The notes: generated by a model from the letters alone, not told the origin. Counted from the first letter of the stretch, positions 17,364 through 27,467 are shown. The stretch: DNA of 64,000 nucleotides from Massilia sp. Root133 (GCF_001426525.1 NZ_LMEW01000012.1:332332-396331), one strand, 5' to 3'. Made by a program: numbers and translations.

Positions 17364-19721
17364 TCATGAGGGTGCTCGGTCAACCTTCCCGACTGTTCCA
17401 GCCATCGATTCCACAACAAGGCATTGCGGAAGTCCCTCCGGCGGTAGCGGCAGATCGGCGGGTAATTTGCCGGTTGAGTAATATATTTGGTTACCTTCGA
17501 TGAGCGCCTTTCGCCAAGGACGTTCATCTGTCCAGTAGATTGCAAACTCTTGCAGGAATTTGCTCCATTTGAGGATGCTATGTCGAGGTGACTCTTTTTC
17601 AAGGGTATCCTTCAACCTCCAATCCGCTACCGCACACAGATACTTATAGAACAGCGGATGTGTTGGCGCCTTGCCACCACCAATGGCCACGTCGTACGCG
17701 GTCACTTGGCTATGATTCTTGCGGCCAGCGTAAATCGCGCTATGGAATGAGCGTGATGTGTTCGTTTTTTGCCAGCGCAGCCGGGCTTCGTTCGGAGTTT
17801 CGCTTCGTTCGATCAACAGTTTGGGCGGGTTGAGTGGGCGTTCAAAACCGATCTCTAGGCAAACGTACACATTCTTGACCTCGCATCTGTCCTCGATTTT
17901 CTTGTCGCGATTGAGCTTTTCCGTCAACACTTGCCGCTGTTCGTTGACCTTCACCACTCTGCCGGGATAGACGTCGAGACGTGGGCTAGCAATCGGTTGA
18001 TAGCCTCGCAATTTTACGGCGATGCCACACGGATCGGAGACGCATTCCCAATGGTGTCCATCGATGCCGAAATCGCTGGTCACGGAGATGGCCGCGTCGA
18101 TTTGGTCGATGTTCTCACTCGCGCCGTAGCGATGCTGCGCGTCCGGGAAGGCGCTTTCGCCCATGCTAGCCATAACCGGCTTCGGCAAGGCTTCACCGGT
18201 AATGCGGCGTAGACCGAAGCGAGCTCGCTCTTCAGGGGATGCATCACTCGGCGCTTCACTCGCTCTAGGCAAGTGCTCACGCAAGCTGTGATTGCTTATG
18301 AAGGAATCGCTCGCGGCAGTGTGGCCATGGTCGTCTTCCCCGGGCACTCTTAACGCAAAATCGTGGGGGGACTGGCCTACTAGGACAAGTTTGCCGTTAC
18401 GATAATCTGGGCGCCGCTTTAATGTGAAAACGCGTTGAAAGAATCCGGAGCCTAACGCAGCAAGTGGCTTGTATATCGTGGCCGATGGCGAGGACTGTGG
18501 CGCAAAGTTGTCGATTGCCGTTATTGCATCGCCTGTGGAGCGAGTTTCCAAACGATGGCCGCGTAAAATGTCGGGTACCCCCTGCCAGCCGATTCCCTCG
18601 ACACCAGCGAATGCTACCGTCATGTCTTCCGGAGAAAAGTAGAGGTAGACCTTGCCCCGGTTATCGCGATCGTTGGACGCCTCCCATTTAGGGCCGACTG
18701 CGCCCATGTGTTTTTTTGTATCGGATAGTTCCGAGAATACAGGCGTCGGATGTTTTTTATCGTGTACGCCCTTCACGATGTTTGCCAAAGTCGTGAGACG
18801 AGCGTGCAAAGTCTGTCCGCCTTTCACGAATCGATATCGGTCCGTGTCTTTCAACATCTGCACGTCCGCGCCCGAATATCCGTTCACGAGCGCCGCTGCT
18901 GTTGGCAATTCATCGACGAGGCTGTAAGGCGGGTTGCACAGGATGAGTGTATCGGCCGGACGTGCGCCAGGCTGATCTTTCTGCATTTTTGGGTCGAGGA
19001 GAAAGGCCTGCGCTAACAGGCTGAGTAAGCAGCCTTGGCTATGAGCGACAATCGAGACTGTTTCGTCCTCATCATAATCGCGGATCATTGAAATCAAGGC
19101 GGCGAGGCGTCGTGCAGCCAGAATCATGTAGAGCCGTCCCGGGTTCTTCAGGATTGGGTGAGTAGCATCGTGCGACGCCCAGTCTAAGCTTCCATAAGCA
19201 TCGCTTTTACCTCGGTTCCACATCTCCGGTAGCGACGATGTCGCATTGGCGAACGGGCCGCCTTCTTTCGAGTAATCTCTGTCCAGCCGGTTGCCGTAGC
19301 GGTCGACTGCTTGACCGTGGGGTGTTTTCCTCCAGTCGACCACGTGCGCTGATTCTTCGCGAAACCCCCAGTAGAATGGAATAATCGGACTGTGCGTATC
19401 GTCGCCGATCTTACGCTTGTAGAAAACGTCGTCGGGATCGTCCTCTAACTTCTCGCGGTCGGCGGCTTGCGGCATGCGATACGTACCTGGTGTCAGATCA
19501 CCGCACAGGCGCTCCGCCAGCCCTTCGCACAAACCCGATTCCACCGCGTCGTAACTGACGCCAACATCGTTCACGCCATGTACGAGGATGATGGAGCCGG
19601 GCAGGTTGTGCCTGACGCCGACGATCTTCTTGTTTCCTTGTCCGGGCAAAGTAACGCCTTGCCCCTTACCCCGGCTGAATGGCAGTTTCTTGTAAAGCGA
19701 AGCGCTTTTTGCATCGGTCAT
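17364..19721 (-). CDS. type VI lipase effector, Tle3-like with DUF3274 (785 aa)
   Basis: An alpha/beta-hydrolase domain occupies about residues 35-330, with oxyanion-type HG in IILVHGVND and a nucleophile elbow SIVAHSQGCLL (predicted Ser228). The first glycine of GxSxG is replaced by alanine. The C-terminal half corresponds to the DUF3274 region typical of Tle3 phospholipases. Such effectors are delivered by type VI secretion and damage membrane lipids of rival bacteria. There is no signal peptide, as expected for cytoplasmic loading. It overlaps the vgrG stop by 4 bases (ATGA), and a DUF2875 partner gene follows after 128 bases. GC is low: a hand count gives 27 of 60 at 17461-17520. Confidence 0.82.
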   Translation of the reverse strand: MTDAKSASLYKKLPFSRGKGQGVTLPGQGNKKIVGVRHNLPGSIILVHGVNDVGVSYDAVESGLCEGLAERLCGDLTPGTYRMPQAADREKLEDDPDDVFYKRKIGDDTHSPIIPFYWGFREESAHVVDWRKTPHGQAVDRYGNRLDRDYSKEGGPFANATSSLPEMWNRGKSDAYGSLDWASHDATHPILKNPGRLYMILAARRLAALISMIRDYDEDETVSIVAHSQGCLLSLLAQAFLLDPKMQKDQPGARPADTLILCNPPYSLVDELPTAAALVNGYSGADVQMLKDTDRYRFVKGGQTLHARLTTLANIVKGVHDKKHPTPVFSELSDTKKHMGAVGPKWEASNDRDNRGKVYLYFSPEDMTVAFAGVEGIGWQGVPDILRGHRLETRSTGDAITAIDNFAPQSSPSATIYKPLAALGSGFFQRVFTLKRRPDYRNGKLVLVGQSPHDFALRVPGEDDHGHTAASDSFISNHSLREHLPRASEAPSDASPEERARFGLRRITGEALPKPVMASMGESAFPDAQHRYGASENIDQIDAAISVTSDFGIDGHHWECVSDPCGIAVKLRGYQPIASPRLDVYPGRVVKVNEQRQVLTEKLNRDKKIEDRCEVKNVYVCLEIGFERPLNPPKLLIERSETPNEARLRWQKTNTSRSFHSAIYAGRKNHSQVTAYDVAIGGGKAPTHPLFYKYLCAVADWRLKDTLEKESPRHSILKWSKFLQEFAIYWTDERPWRKALIEGNQIYYSTGKLPADLPLPPEGLPQCLVVESMAGTVGKVDRAPS

Positions 19722-22516
19722 GGCTGGTCTTCTTCCTTGAGATCTATGCTCGCAACGTGCATCTGCTCGTGCTTCAAGGTCGAGGTCGCCCCTTGCGCGT
19801 CGGTTTTTCCCGCACCGTCACCGGCCGCGGACTCGATCTTGTAAGCCATTCCGGCAGCCGGCACGCCGCCGTCGAGATGCGGATAGAGACGAGGCTCGAA
19901 CTTGAGATCGGTCCCGTCCTTCTTGAATGTGGGGAGCTGTGCACTCATCGTCTCCGGGCCATCCCAAGTGAAATCAGGTGCGTGGAACTTGAGGGCCTCC
20001 TTGCTCCCGAAGACCGGGGATCCTTCCCCGAGCTTGAGGAATGAGCCGTCCTGCGCAACGAGGAGGATGGTCTTGGCCGATACCGTAATCGAGCCTTCGC
20101 TGGCGGTCACTTGAACGTCCTTGGCGGAGTTGACAGCGATATCGTCATGCTGGCTTTGCACCAGCAGTTTTCCGACGTGCGCGATTGCACTGAGTCCGCC
20201 ACCGCGGGCAAAGAGCGAAATGCCATTGCCGGCATTGACTGCAAAACGCTGACCAGCCGTAAGTTGCAAGTGCTGTTGGGCCGTGGTGTCGACGTTGCTG
20301 GCTGAGTAGCTGACGATGGCCTTGGAGCTCGCGAAACCGATGCCGGCCGGCGAGGTCACGGCGATGACCGGCTCTCTTGGCTCGGCGGCTTCGGGCGCGG
20401 TGTTGCTTCCGTCCTCCCAGTTCTTGACCCGTGCGCGCGGTGCGTCCTGTTCCTTGGCATCGATCGCCAGGCCGTTGTGCTCTGCGGCGTAGTTGCCGAG
20501 TGAAGTGCACAGTTCACCGCATTCGCGCAGCAGGTCGAGGTATTCGTTGCGTGCGAGCTGGGTACCCTTGCTGTCCGAGCCGTCGAGCAGTTTCCAGGCA
20601 CTCAGCAAGATACCGCGTGCCGCGCGCAGGGCAATCGCTTCGTTGGTGCGTAGTTCCGCGCCGTCACCGCGTGGCCGCGCGCCATTCTCTCGGCGCGGCT
20701 CAGTGAGATAACCAAGGTTCAGCTCCGTCTTACCATGGTCACTGGCCAGCTGCGCACTGATCTGGCCGGTCGTATCGTCCAGCCGAAGCTGGTTACCGCG
20801 TCGGCCACGAATCTCCCGGCTGCGCAGGCCGGATTGGTGGCGGGTACCGGGCAACGCGTCCTCTCCGACGAACATGGGCGGTGGCGAGTCGCCGTTGTAC
20901 ACCTGTCCGACGATGACTGGCTTGTCGGGATCACCGCCTGCAAAGTCGATCAGCACTTCGGTGCCGACCGGGGGCAGGAGACGGGCCCCGAGACCGTTTC
21001 CTGCCCAGCTGGACGAGACACGTACCCAAGCCGAGTCACGATCCGAATCCGAACTGCCGGCGCCGGCCGCATGCCCGTGGTCTTGTGGCCGCGTAGCCAG
21101 GAAACGAACCTTGACACGCCCCAGCGGATCGCACCACACGACTTCGCTCTCCGGGCCGACGACGATTGCCGACTGTAATTGTGGGCGCGGCAGGATCGGG
21201 CGGGGCGGAACGATGCGGATGCTCCTGCGCACGCACGTGAAGCTTGTCTGGTAACGCAGCGTCCGGTCGTCATCGGTCCGTTGCGACGCAGCTGTGCCGC
21301 GGGCCCAGCCGCTACGTTCGAAGAGTCGCTCCACACGTGCGCCAATGTCCACCGGTAGGTTGTTCTCCGCAATGATGTGCTGAGACGTGACGACGAACTG
21401 CCGCGCGCTGTCGGGATGGGCGTCGATTTCCGGATGGCCTTTCAGGCTGAACCACTCGCCGACGGCCAGGTCGCGTACGCTGCCTTCGCCTTTGAACCAT
21501 TTGGCGGCGTACTCGTGGTAAGCCATCTGCGCGTCGTTCAGGTCCAACAGATCGCGCGGACTGTCGCCGATGTGCGGGGCTGCGACCTGGTAATCGTCCA
21601 GTCCGGCGGCCAGTTGGTTGCCTTGTTCGCCCTGATCGGCCTGAGCCGGTACCTGGGCCCTCATGAACATCGTATTGCTGGGCTGAAGGTAGTCCCAGCT
21701 GAATAACGACGTACTCCCCGAACGGAGCGCACGTACCGCGCTCCATCCGGTGATGGTGTCGCGCTGCTCAGTTGCATCGTCGCGATGAAATCGCACCAAC
21801 CCGGCGGCATTTTGGTCGAGTTGACTCGAATCGGCGAACAATACCAAGGTATGTCCGATCCTTGATGGCGCCCGACCGGTTTCGGACGACCCGGCGCCCG
21901 TCGTCAGTCCGGGACGAAAAAACCAGCCTATCCCGCGTCTTTGTAGCAACCGACGAACGAAGGCGGCGTCTGACTCGTTGTGCTGCATGATGAACTGGCG
22001 TTTGGGAAAACGGCGATTGGCGAGGCTGGCGTCGATTGCCAGATCGAAGGATGCTCCCAGAACCCCCATGCTTTTCTGCCACTCGGCGACCAGTATCTGC
22101 ACGATCTCCAGTTCGCTTTTATCTCGGAACACACGCGTGTTGACTTTGCTTTCCAGCACCGAAAGCGCATCGCTCATGACTAATTGATACGTGGCGAGCC
22201 CGCCGTCGCTTTGGCCCGAAGCAGCCTCAGTGACGAGCCCGCATATACGGCGTAGCTGGCCGCGGTCGGTGACGATTTGTAGTTCGGCAGGCACCCCGAT
22301 GAAGTTCTTGAGGGGCAGGGTCGCGCTCTCGGACACACACAGCATCCGGAAATTGAATCCGCCGCAGATCGCTTCGCTGCCGATTATTCGTTGCGGCAGG
22401 AGCGACTCGTTTCCGGCCTTGGTCATCCCATCAAGAAGCAGGCGAAGCGGCCGGTGGCGATCTCTCAGCACATATTGAACTTCGGCGAACGTTCTTGCGA
22501 TGTCGGGATCTGCCAT
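19718..22516 (-). CDS. vgrG: VgrG spike protein with transthyretin-like C-terminal tail (932 aa)
   Basis: The N-terminal 400 residues match the gp27-like part of VgrG (FNFRMLCVSESATLPLKNFIG; FIMQHNESDAAFVRRLLQRRG). A gp5-type OB fold ends near residue 545 (VGTEVLIDFAGGDPDKPVIV). A DUF2345 beta-helix region follows at about 710-830. The last 100 residues contain GGVPAAGMAYKIESAAGDG then GKTDAQGATSTL, the pattern of a transthyretin-like fold, which in VgrG2b recruits the Tla3-Tle3 cargo. I chose the ATG at 22514-22516 with AAAGGGG 8 bases upstream, not the GTG at 22543. It leads the effector operon; no structural tss genes are in the window. Confidence 0.92.
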   Translation of the reverse strand: MADPDIARTFAEVQYVLRDRHRPLRLLLDGMTKAGNESLLPQRIIGSEAICGGFNFRMLCVSESATLPLKNFIGVPAELQIVTDRGQLRRICGLVTEAASGQSDGGLATYQLVMSDALSVLESKVNTRVFRDKSELEIVQILVAEWQKSMGVLGASFDLAIDASLANRRFPKRQFIMQHNESDAAFVRRLLQRRGIGWFFRPGLTTGAGSSETGRAPSRIGHTLVLFADSSQLDQNAAGLVRFHRDDATEQRDTITGWSAVRALRSGSTSLFSWDYLQPSNTMFMRAQVPAQADQGEQGNQLAAGLDDYQVAAPHIGDSPRDLLDLNDAQMAYHEYAAKWFKGEGSVRDLAVGEWFSLKGHPEIDAHPDSARQFVVTSQHIIAENNLPVDIGARVERLFERSGWARGTAASQRTDDDRTLRYQTSFTCVRRSIRIVPPRPILPRPQLQSAIVVGPESEVVWCDPLGRVKVRFLATRPQDHGHAAGAGSSDSDRDSAWVRVSSSWAGNGLGARLLPPVGTEVLIDFAGGDPDKPVIVGQVYNGDSPPPMFVGEDALPGTRHQSGLRSREIRGRRGNQLRLDDTTGQISAQLASDHGKTELNLGYLTEPRRENGARPRGDGAELRTNEAIALRAARGILLSAWKLLDGSDSKGTQLARNEYLDLLRECGELCTSLGNYAAEHNGLAIDAKEQDAPRARVKNWEDGSNTAPEAAEPREPVIAVTSPAGIGFASSKAIVSYSASNVDTTAQQHLQLTAGQRFAVNAGNGISLFARGGGLSAIAHVGKLLVQSQHDDIAVNSAKDVQVTASEGSITVSAKTILLVAQDGSFLKLGEGSPVFGSKEALKFHAPDFTWDGPETMSAQLPTFKKDGTDLKFEPRLYPHLDGGVPAAGMAYKIESAAGDGAGKTDAQGATSTLKHEQMHVASIDLKEEDQP

Positions 22517-22595
22517 CGGTCGTACCCCTTTCAGGTTGATCACGCTCAGTGCACCGTGGGTATCCCAAGCGTTGCGCTGGGAACCTTGTAATTAT

Positions 22596-22611
22596 TCAAG
22601 CTCATGCTTGA
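22596..22611. promoter_or_regulatory. small dyad upstream of vgrG
   Basis: TCAAGC-TCAT-GCTTGA is a perfect 6+6 dyad about 80 bases upstream of the vgrG start. It may be an operator or a weak hairpin. Confidence 0.25.
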
Positions 22612-22688
22612 GTGACATTTGAGCGAACACAACCTGACGACCGTCGGGAGAGCGCGTCGTACAGCTTAATGCGCAGTGCTGAAACGAA

Positions 22689-22712
22689 CAGGGCCCCGTT
22701 TCCGGGGCCCTG
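22689..22712 (-). terminator. ppc terminator
   Basis: A perfect 10-bp stem CAGGGCCCCG / CGGGGCCCTG has a GAAA tetraloop when read on the minus strand, followed by TTCGTTT. It lies just after the ppc stop and separates ppc from vgrG. Confidence 0.8.
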
Positions 22713-22733
22713 TCGTTACGGGTGAAGTGATCG

Positions 22734-25553
22734 TCAGCCCGTGTTGCGCAACCCCGCCGCAACACCATTGATCGACAGGTGAATCCCGCGATGCACCCGC
22801 TCATCGACCTCTTCCTCGGCCGACAGCGCCCGATGCCTTTGGATCAGCTCGACCTGCAGGTGATTGAGCGGATCGAGATACGCAAACCGGTTCTGGATCG
22901 ACCGCGCCAGCAGCGGATTGTTCACGAGGCGTTCCTCCGTGCCCGTGACGAGCGTGAGGCAATGCAGCGTCTCCGCATACTCGGCCGCGATGCGCTTGAA
23001 GATGCGCTCGCGCAGATCGGCATCCGGCACCAGTTCCGCGTAGCGCGACGCGATGGCGAGGTCGCTCTTGGCCAGTACCATGTCCATGTTCGACAGCAGC
23101 GTCGCGAAGAACGGCCAGTGCTGCGCCATCTCGCGCAGCAGCGCCAGGCGCTGGTCGCGGTCGCCCTCGGCGAGCCAGCCGGAGACGGCGGCGCCGAAGC
23201 CGAACCAGCCCGGCAGCAGCAGGCGGCACTGGCCCCACGAGAAGCCCCAGGGGATCGCGCGCAGGTCTTCGATGCGGCGCGTCGACTTGCGTGACGCGGG
23301 GCGCGAACCGAGGTTCAGTTCCGCGATCTCGGCGATCGGCGTCGCGGCGAAGAAGTAGTCCGTGAAGCCCGGCGTCTCGTACACGAGGTCGCGGTAGGCC
23401 TTGTACGCGCGCTGCGACAGCTCGGCCATCACGGGCTCGAAGCGGGACAGGCGCTCGATCTGTTCGCGGTCCGCGCCGTGCGGCATCAGGCCCGCTTCCA
23501 GCGTCGCGGCGACCAGCAGTTCGAGGTTGCGGCGGCCGATTTCCGGATTGCTGAACTTCGACGAGATGATCTCGCCCTGTTCCGTCAGGCGGATCTGGCC
23601 GTTGACGGTGCCCGGTGGCTGCGCGAGGATCGCGTCGTAGCTCGGACCGCCGCCGCGGCCCACCGTGCCGCCGCGGCCGTGGAACAGGCGCAGCTTGACG
23701 TTCGCGTCCGCGAACACCTTCACCAGCTTCAGCTCCGCCTGGTACAGCTCCCAGTTCGACGTCAGGAAACCGCCGTCCTTGTTCGAGTCCGAATAGCCCA
23801 GCATGACTTCCTGCAGGCGACCCTGGTGCTCGATCACGTCGGCCACGATCGGCAGCGCCATCCACGTGCCCATGATCTCGGCCGCGCGCTGCAGGTCGGG
23901 GATGGTTTCGAACAGCGGGATCACCATCGCGTCGCTCTTCTTCTCGCTGGGGCGGAACAGCCCCGTTTCCTTTTGCAGCAGCAGGACTTCCAGCAGGTCG
24001 GACACTTCTTCCGTGTGCGAGATGATGTAGTTGCGGATCGCGCGCGTGCCGTAGCGCTTGCGGATCTCGCGCGCCGTGCGCAGGATCTGCAGTTCGGAAT
24101 TCGTGATGTCCGAATAGCTTTCGTACGGCGTGTACAGCAGGCGTGGCTGCGCCAGTTCGTCCAGCAGCAGTCTGACTTTCGCGTCCTCGGACAGCGCGGC
24201 GTAATCGCCTTCCACGCCCGCGCGCGCGAACAGCTCGGCCAGCACTTTCTCGTGTACGTCGGAGCTCTGGCGCATGTCGAGCGAGGCGAGGTGGAAGCCG
24301 AAGATGCGCGCCGCGCGTACGAGGCCGTTCAGGCGCGGCACTGCGAGGATGGCGCCGTGGTTCTCGTTCAGCGAATCGGCGAGCACCTGCAGCTCCGCGC
24401 GGAACTCCGATGCATCGCGGTACGCATCCGCATGGCCCACTTCCTTGCGCAGGATGTTGGTGGCGCCGAGTTCGCGCGCCGTCGACGCGAGGCGGGCGTA
24501 GACGCCGATCAGCGCGCGGCGGTAAGGCTCGTCGCTGCGGTGCGGGGAGTGGTCCGGCGACGCATCGGCCAGCGCCAGCAGCGCGGGGCTCGCGGACACG
24601 AGCAGCGTGGACGGCGACAGTTCCGCGCCCAGCGCGTGCACTTCGTCGAGATAGAAATCGAAGATGGTCGTCGAGTGGCGCACGAGCGCGCGCTGCATCG
24701 TGGCGGCGTTGACGTTCGGGTTGCCGTCGCGGTCGCCGCCGATCCAGCTGCCCATCTGCATGTACGCCGCGTCGTCCAGGCCATCGGCCGCGGATCCGTA
24801 CTGCGCCGCGATCTCTTCCTCGACGTCGTCGTACACGGCCGGCAGCTCGCGCAGGAACGTCGCGCGGTAGTAGGACAGGGCGTTCTCGATCTCGTCCGCC
24901 ACCGTCAGTTTTTCGTAGCGCAGCATGCGGGTCTGCCACAAGGTCGCGATGCGGGCCTGCAGCAGTTGCAGGTTGCGCGCGCGTTCCTTCGGCGTCAGCG
25001 GCAGGTCGCGCTCGGCCAGCAGGCGGGCGATGTCGTGCTCGGCGTCGAGCGTCGACTTGCGCTGGACTTCGGTCGGGTGCGCCGTCAGCACGGGGGCGAT
25101 CAGCGCTTCGCGCAGGAAGCCTTCGACGGTGTCCTGCGCGACGCCCGCATCCTTCAGGCGGGTGAGGGCGTAGGCGACGCTGGACGGCTGCGGCTTCGAG
25201 CCGGCCAGCAGGTGGGCGCGGCGGCGGCGGATGTGGTGCTGGTCTTCCGCGATGTTGGCCAGGTGCGAGAAGTACGAGAAGGCGCGCACGACGGAGTTCG
25301 TCTCTTCGCGCGACAGTTTCGCCAGCAGCGTCTTGAGTTCGGTGCCGGCTTGCGCGTCGTCTTCGCGGCGGAAGCGCACGGCGGTCTGGCGGATCGTTTC
25401 GACGACGTCGAACACGGCTTCGCCTTCCTGGTCGCGCAGCACGTCGCCGAGGAGGCGGCCGAGCAGGCGGATGTCTTCTTTCAGCGGCGCGTCCTTGTCG
25501 ACGTTGCCGGGCGGTTGGGGGGAGAGTGCAGCGGGATTGTCCATATCGACCAT
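22734..25553 (-). CDS. ppc: phosphoenolpyruvate carboxylase (939 aa)
   Basis: The active-site signatures are present: LTAHPTEVQRK with the catalytic His near residue 159, LGYSDSNKDGGF, and FHGRGGTVGRGGGPS. The C-terminus ends NGVAAGLRNTG, the canonical PEPC tail. The enzyme makes oxaloacetate from PEP and bicarbonate to refill the TCA cycle. Length is normal for the bacterial family. Two in-frame ATGs (25553 and 25544) could start it and neither has a clear ribosome site. It is divergent from hemC and followed by a strong terminator. Confidence 0.97.
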   Translation of the reverse strand: MVDMDNPAALSPQPPGNVDKDAPLKEDIRLLGRLLGDVLRDQEGEAVFDVVETIRQTAVRFRREDDAQAGTELKTLLAKLSREETNSVVRAFSYFSHLANIAEDQHHIRRRRAHLLAGSKPQPSSVAYALTRLKDAGVAQDTVEGFLREALIAPVLTAHPTEVQRKSTLDAEHDIARLLAERDLPLTPKERARNLQLLQARIATLWQTRMLRYEKLTVADEIENALSYYRATFLRELPAVYDDVEEEIAAQYGSAADGLDDAAYMQMGSWIGGDRDGNPNVNAATMQRALVRHSTTIFDFYLDEVHALGAELSPSTLLVSASPALLALADASPDHSPHRSDEPYRRALIGVYARLASTARELGATNILRKEVGHADAYRDASEFRAELQVLADSLNENHGAILAVPRLNGLVRAARIFGFHLASLDMRQSSDVHEKVLAELFARAGVEGDYAALSEDAKVRLLLDELAQPRLLYTPYESYSDITNSELQILRTAREIRKRYGTRAIRNYIISHTEEVSDLLEVLLLQKETGLFRPSEKKSDAMVIPLFETIPDLQRAAEIMGTWMALPIVADVIEHQGRLQEVMLGYSDSNKDGGFLTSNWELYQAELKLVKVFADANVKLRLFHGRGGTVGRGGGPSYDAILAQPPGTVNGQIRLTEQGEIISSKFSNPEIGRRNLELLVAATLEAGLMPHGADREQIERLSRFEPVMAELSQRAYKAYRDLVYETPGFTDYFFAATPIAEIAELNLGSRPASRKSTRRIEDLRAIPWGFSWGQCRLLLPGWFGFGAAVSGWLAEGDRDQRLALLREMAQHWPFFATLLSNMDMVLAKSDLAIASRYAELVPDADLRERIFKRIAAEYAETLHCLTLVTGTEERLVNNPLLARSIQNRFAYLDPLNHLQVELIQRHRALSAEEEVDERVHRGIHLSINGVAAGLRNTG

Positions 25554-25648
25554 GGTTGAATTGTTGAAACTGCAGATACAACGAATCGGTATTACCAAAG
25601 GTCCTGCGGGGCGCGCTGGCGGTTTGCCATGGCCTGCGGGTAGGCCCA

Positions 25649-25657
25649 TGCTAGAAT
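25649..25657 (+). promoter_or_regulatory. extended -10 promoter for hemC
   Basis: TG-C-TAGAAT at 25649-25657 is an extended -10 element about 55 bases before the hemC start. No good -35 is visible, as is common for extended -10 promoters. Confidence 0.5.
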
Positions 25658-25711
25658 TTGTGATCTCAGGTATGGGCTTAACCGGCGCTGCCCGATCCGG
25701 GCGCAACGACA

Positions 25712-26704
25712 GTGAAAGAAACCGTTTTGAACTCCAACGACACGACGCAGCATGTTCCCGCGCAACTGATTATCGCATCGCGCGAAAGCCGGCTGGCCAT
25801 GTGGCAGGCCACGCATGTGCGCGACCGGCTCGCAGCATTATATCCGCAGTGCCAAATCGACATTCTCGGCATGACCACGCGCGGCGACCAGATTCTCGAC
25901 AAGACGCTGTCCAAGGTCGGCGGCAAGGGTTTGTTCGTGAAGGAGCTCGAAGTGGCGATGGCCGACGGCCGCGCCCACCTGGCCGTGCACTCCCTCAAGG
26001 ACGTGCCGATGGAATTGCCGGAAGGCTTTGAACTGGCCGCCATCCTCGAACGCGAAGACCCGCGCGACGCCTTCGTCTCCAACGATTTCGACAGCCTCGC
26101 CGCGTTGCCGGCAGGCAGCATCGTCGGCACGAGCAGCCTGCGCCGCCAGGCCCTGATCGCCGCGCGCTATCCGCAGCTCGTGATCAAGCCGCTGCGCGGC
26201 AACCTCGACACGCGTCTGGGCAAGCTCGACCGTGGCGACTACGCCGCGATCATCCTCGCCGCCGCCGGCCTCAAGCGCCTGGGCCTCACGCGCCGCATCC
26301 GTGCCTACCTCGAGCCGGAAGAGAGCCTGCCGGCCGCAGGGCAGGGCGCGATGGCGATCGAGATCCTGTCGGGCAATGCCGCCGGCTTCGACGTCCGCGC
26401 ACTGCTGGCGCCGCTGAACCACACGCACACGGCGCAGGCCGTGCAGGCCGAACGTAAAGTGTCGCAAGTGTTCGGCGGCAGCTGCCAGATCCCGCTGGCG
26501 GCGCATGCGACCGTCGACGGCGATACCCTGCACCTGCGCGCCATGGTCGCCACGCCGGACGGCCGCCGCAGCGCGTTCGCGGACGCCAGCGGCCCGGCCG
26601 CGTTGCCGGAAGCGGTGGGCGAGCAGGTGGCGCAGAAGCTGGCCGCGCAGGATGCCGCCGGGATCCTGGCCGAATGCAAGGCGACCGCCGCGGGCGATGC
26701 CTGA
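25712..26704 (+). CDS. hemC: hydroxymethylbilane synthase (porphobilinogen deaminase, 330 aa)
   Basis: The sequence shows [13 protein letters not shown] at the start of the domain, [35 protein letters not shown], and [28 protein letters not shown] contains the cysteine that carries the dipyrromethane cofactor. The enzyme joins four porphobilinogens into hydroxymethylbilane in the heme pathway. The GTG at 25712 is used as start and gives a 17-residue leader; a TTG at 25727 is an alternative. The end overlaps hemD by 8 bases. It is divergent from ppc. Confidence 0.96.
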   Translation: MKETVLNSNDTTQHVPAQLIIASRESRLAMWQATHVRDRLAALYPQCQIDILGMTTRGDQILDKTLSKVGGKGLFVKELEVAMADGRAHLAVHSLKDVPMELPEGFELAAILEREDPRDAFVSNDFDSLAALPAGSIVGTSSLRRQALIAARYPQLVIKPLRGNLDTRLGKLDRGDYAAIILAAAGLKRLGLTRRIRAYLEPEESLPAAGQGAMAIEILSGNAAGFDVRALLAPLNHTHTAQAVQAERKVSQVFGGSCQIPLAAHATVDGDTLHLRAMVATPDGRRSAFADASGPAALPEAVGEQVAQKLAAQDAAGILAECKATAAGDA

Positions 26705-27467
26705 CGCGGTCGTCATCACCCGTCCGCGCCAGCAGGCCGAGCCGCTGGCCCGCGCGGTGGCGGCGCTCGGCCGCACACCGCTGATCCTGCCATTGCTGGA
26801 CATTTCCCCGTTGCTAGATGCCGCCCCGCTGCGCGCCGCGCTCGGCCGGCTGCGCGAGTATGCGCTGGTCGCGTTCGTGTCGCCGAATGCCGTCGACGCC
26901 GCGTTTGCCCATCTCGACGCGTGGCCGGCCGAGGTGGCGCTCGCCGTCGTGGGCGAGGGCAGCCGGGCCGCGCTGGCCCGCCACGGCATCGCCGGCGACG
27001 GTTACCGCGTCCATGTCCCGCTCGACCCGGCCCGCAGCGATTCCGAACACCTGCTGCAGGCACTCGACCTGGCCGCGCTGGCGGGCCGCAAGGTGCTCGT
27101 CGTGCGCGGCGAGACGGGCCGCGAAGTGTTGCCGGACGCCTTGCGCGCGGCCGGCATCGAGGTCGAGACCGTTGCCGCCTACCGCCGCGCCGTCCCGAAC
27201 CTGACGCCGGACCTGGCCGCGTCGCTGCGCGCCTTGCTGGCAGGCCCGAACGACTGGATAATCACGAGCTCGGAAGCCCTGCGCGGGCTGGCCGGCCTCG
27301 TCGAGCAGCTTGACGGCGGAGCAAGTGTGGCAAATCTGCAACGGCAGCACTTGATCGTTCCGCATGCCCGCATCGCGGAAACGGCCTCTGCACTGGGTTT
27401 CACCACTGTGACGCTCACGGGGTCGGGCGACGAGCGGCTGCTTGCCGCGTTACAATCACGAGCATGA
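26697..27467 (+). CDS. hemD: uroporphyrinogen-III synthase (256 aa)
   Basis: The protein starts [20 protein letters not shown] and contains [35 protein letters not shown] and [13 protein letters not shown], the conserved blocks of the two-domain HemD fold. It closes hydroxymethylbilane into uroporphyrinogen III with inversion of ring D. The start overlaps the hemC end by 8 bases and the stop overlaps hemX in an ATGA, so translation is coupled through the operon. Sequence conservation in HemD is low, but the context leaves little doubt. Confidence 0.94.
   Translation: MPDAVVITRPRQQAEPLARAVAALGRTPLILPLLDISPLLDAAPLRAALGRLREYALVAFVSPNAVDAAFAHLDAWPAEVALAVVGEGSRAALARHGIAGDGYRVHVPLDPARSDSEHLLQALDLAALAGRKVLVVRGETGREVLPDALRAAGIEVETVAAYRRAVPNLTPDLAASLRALLAGPNDWIITSSEALRGLAGLVEQLDGGASVANLQRQHLIVPHARIAETASALGFTTVTLTGSGDERLLAALQSRA

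Noticed and set aside
23478..25559. 693-codon open frame antisense to ppc
   Set aside because: Low-complexity Arg/Gln/Val protein with no domain; shadow of ppc.
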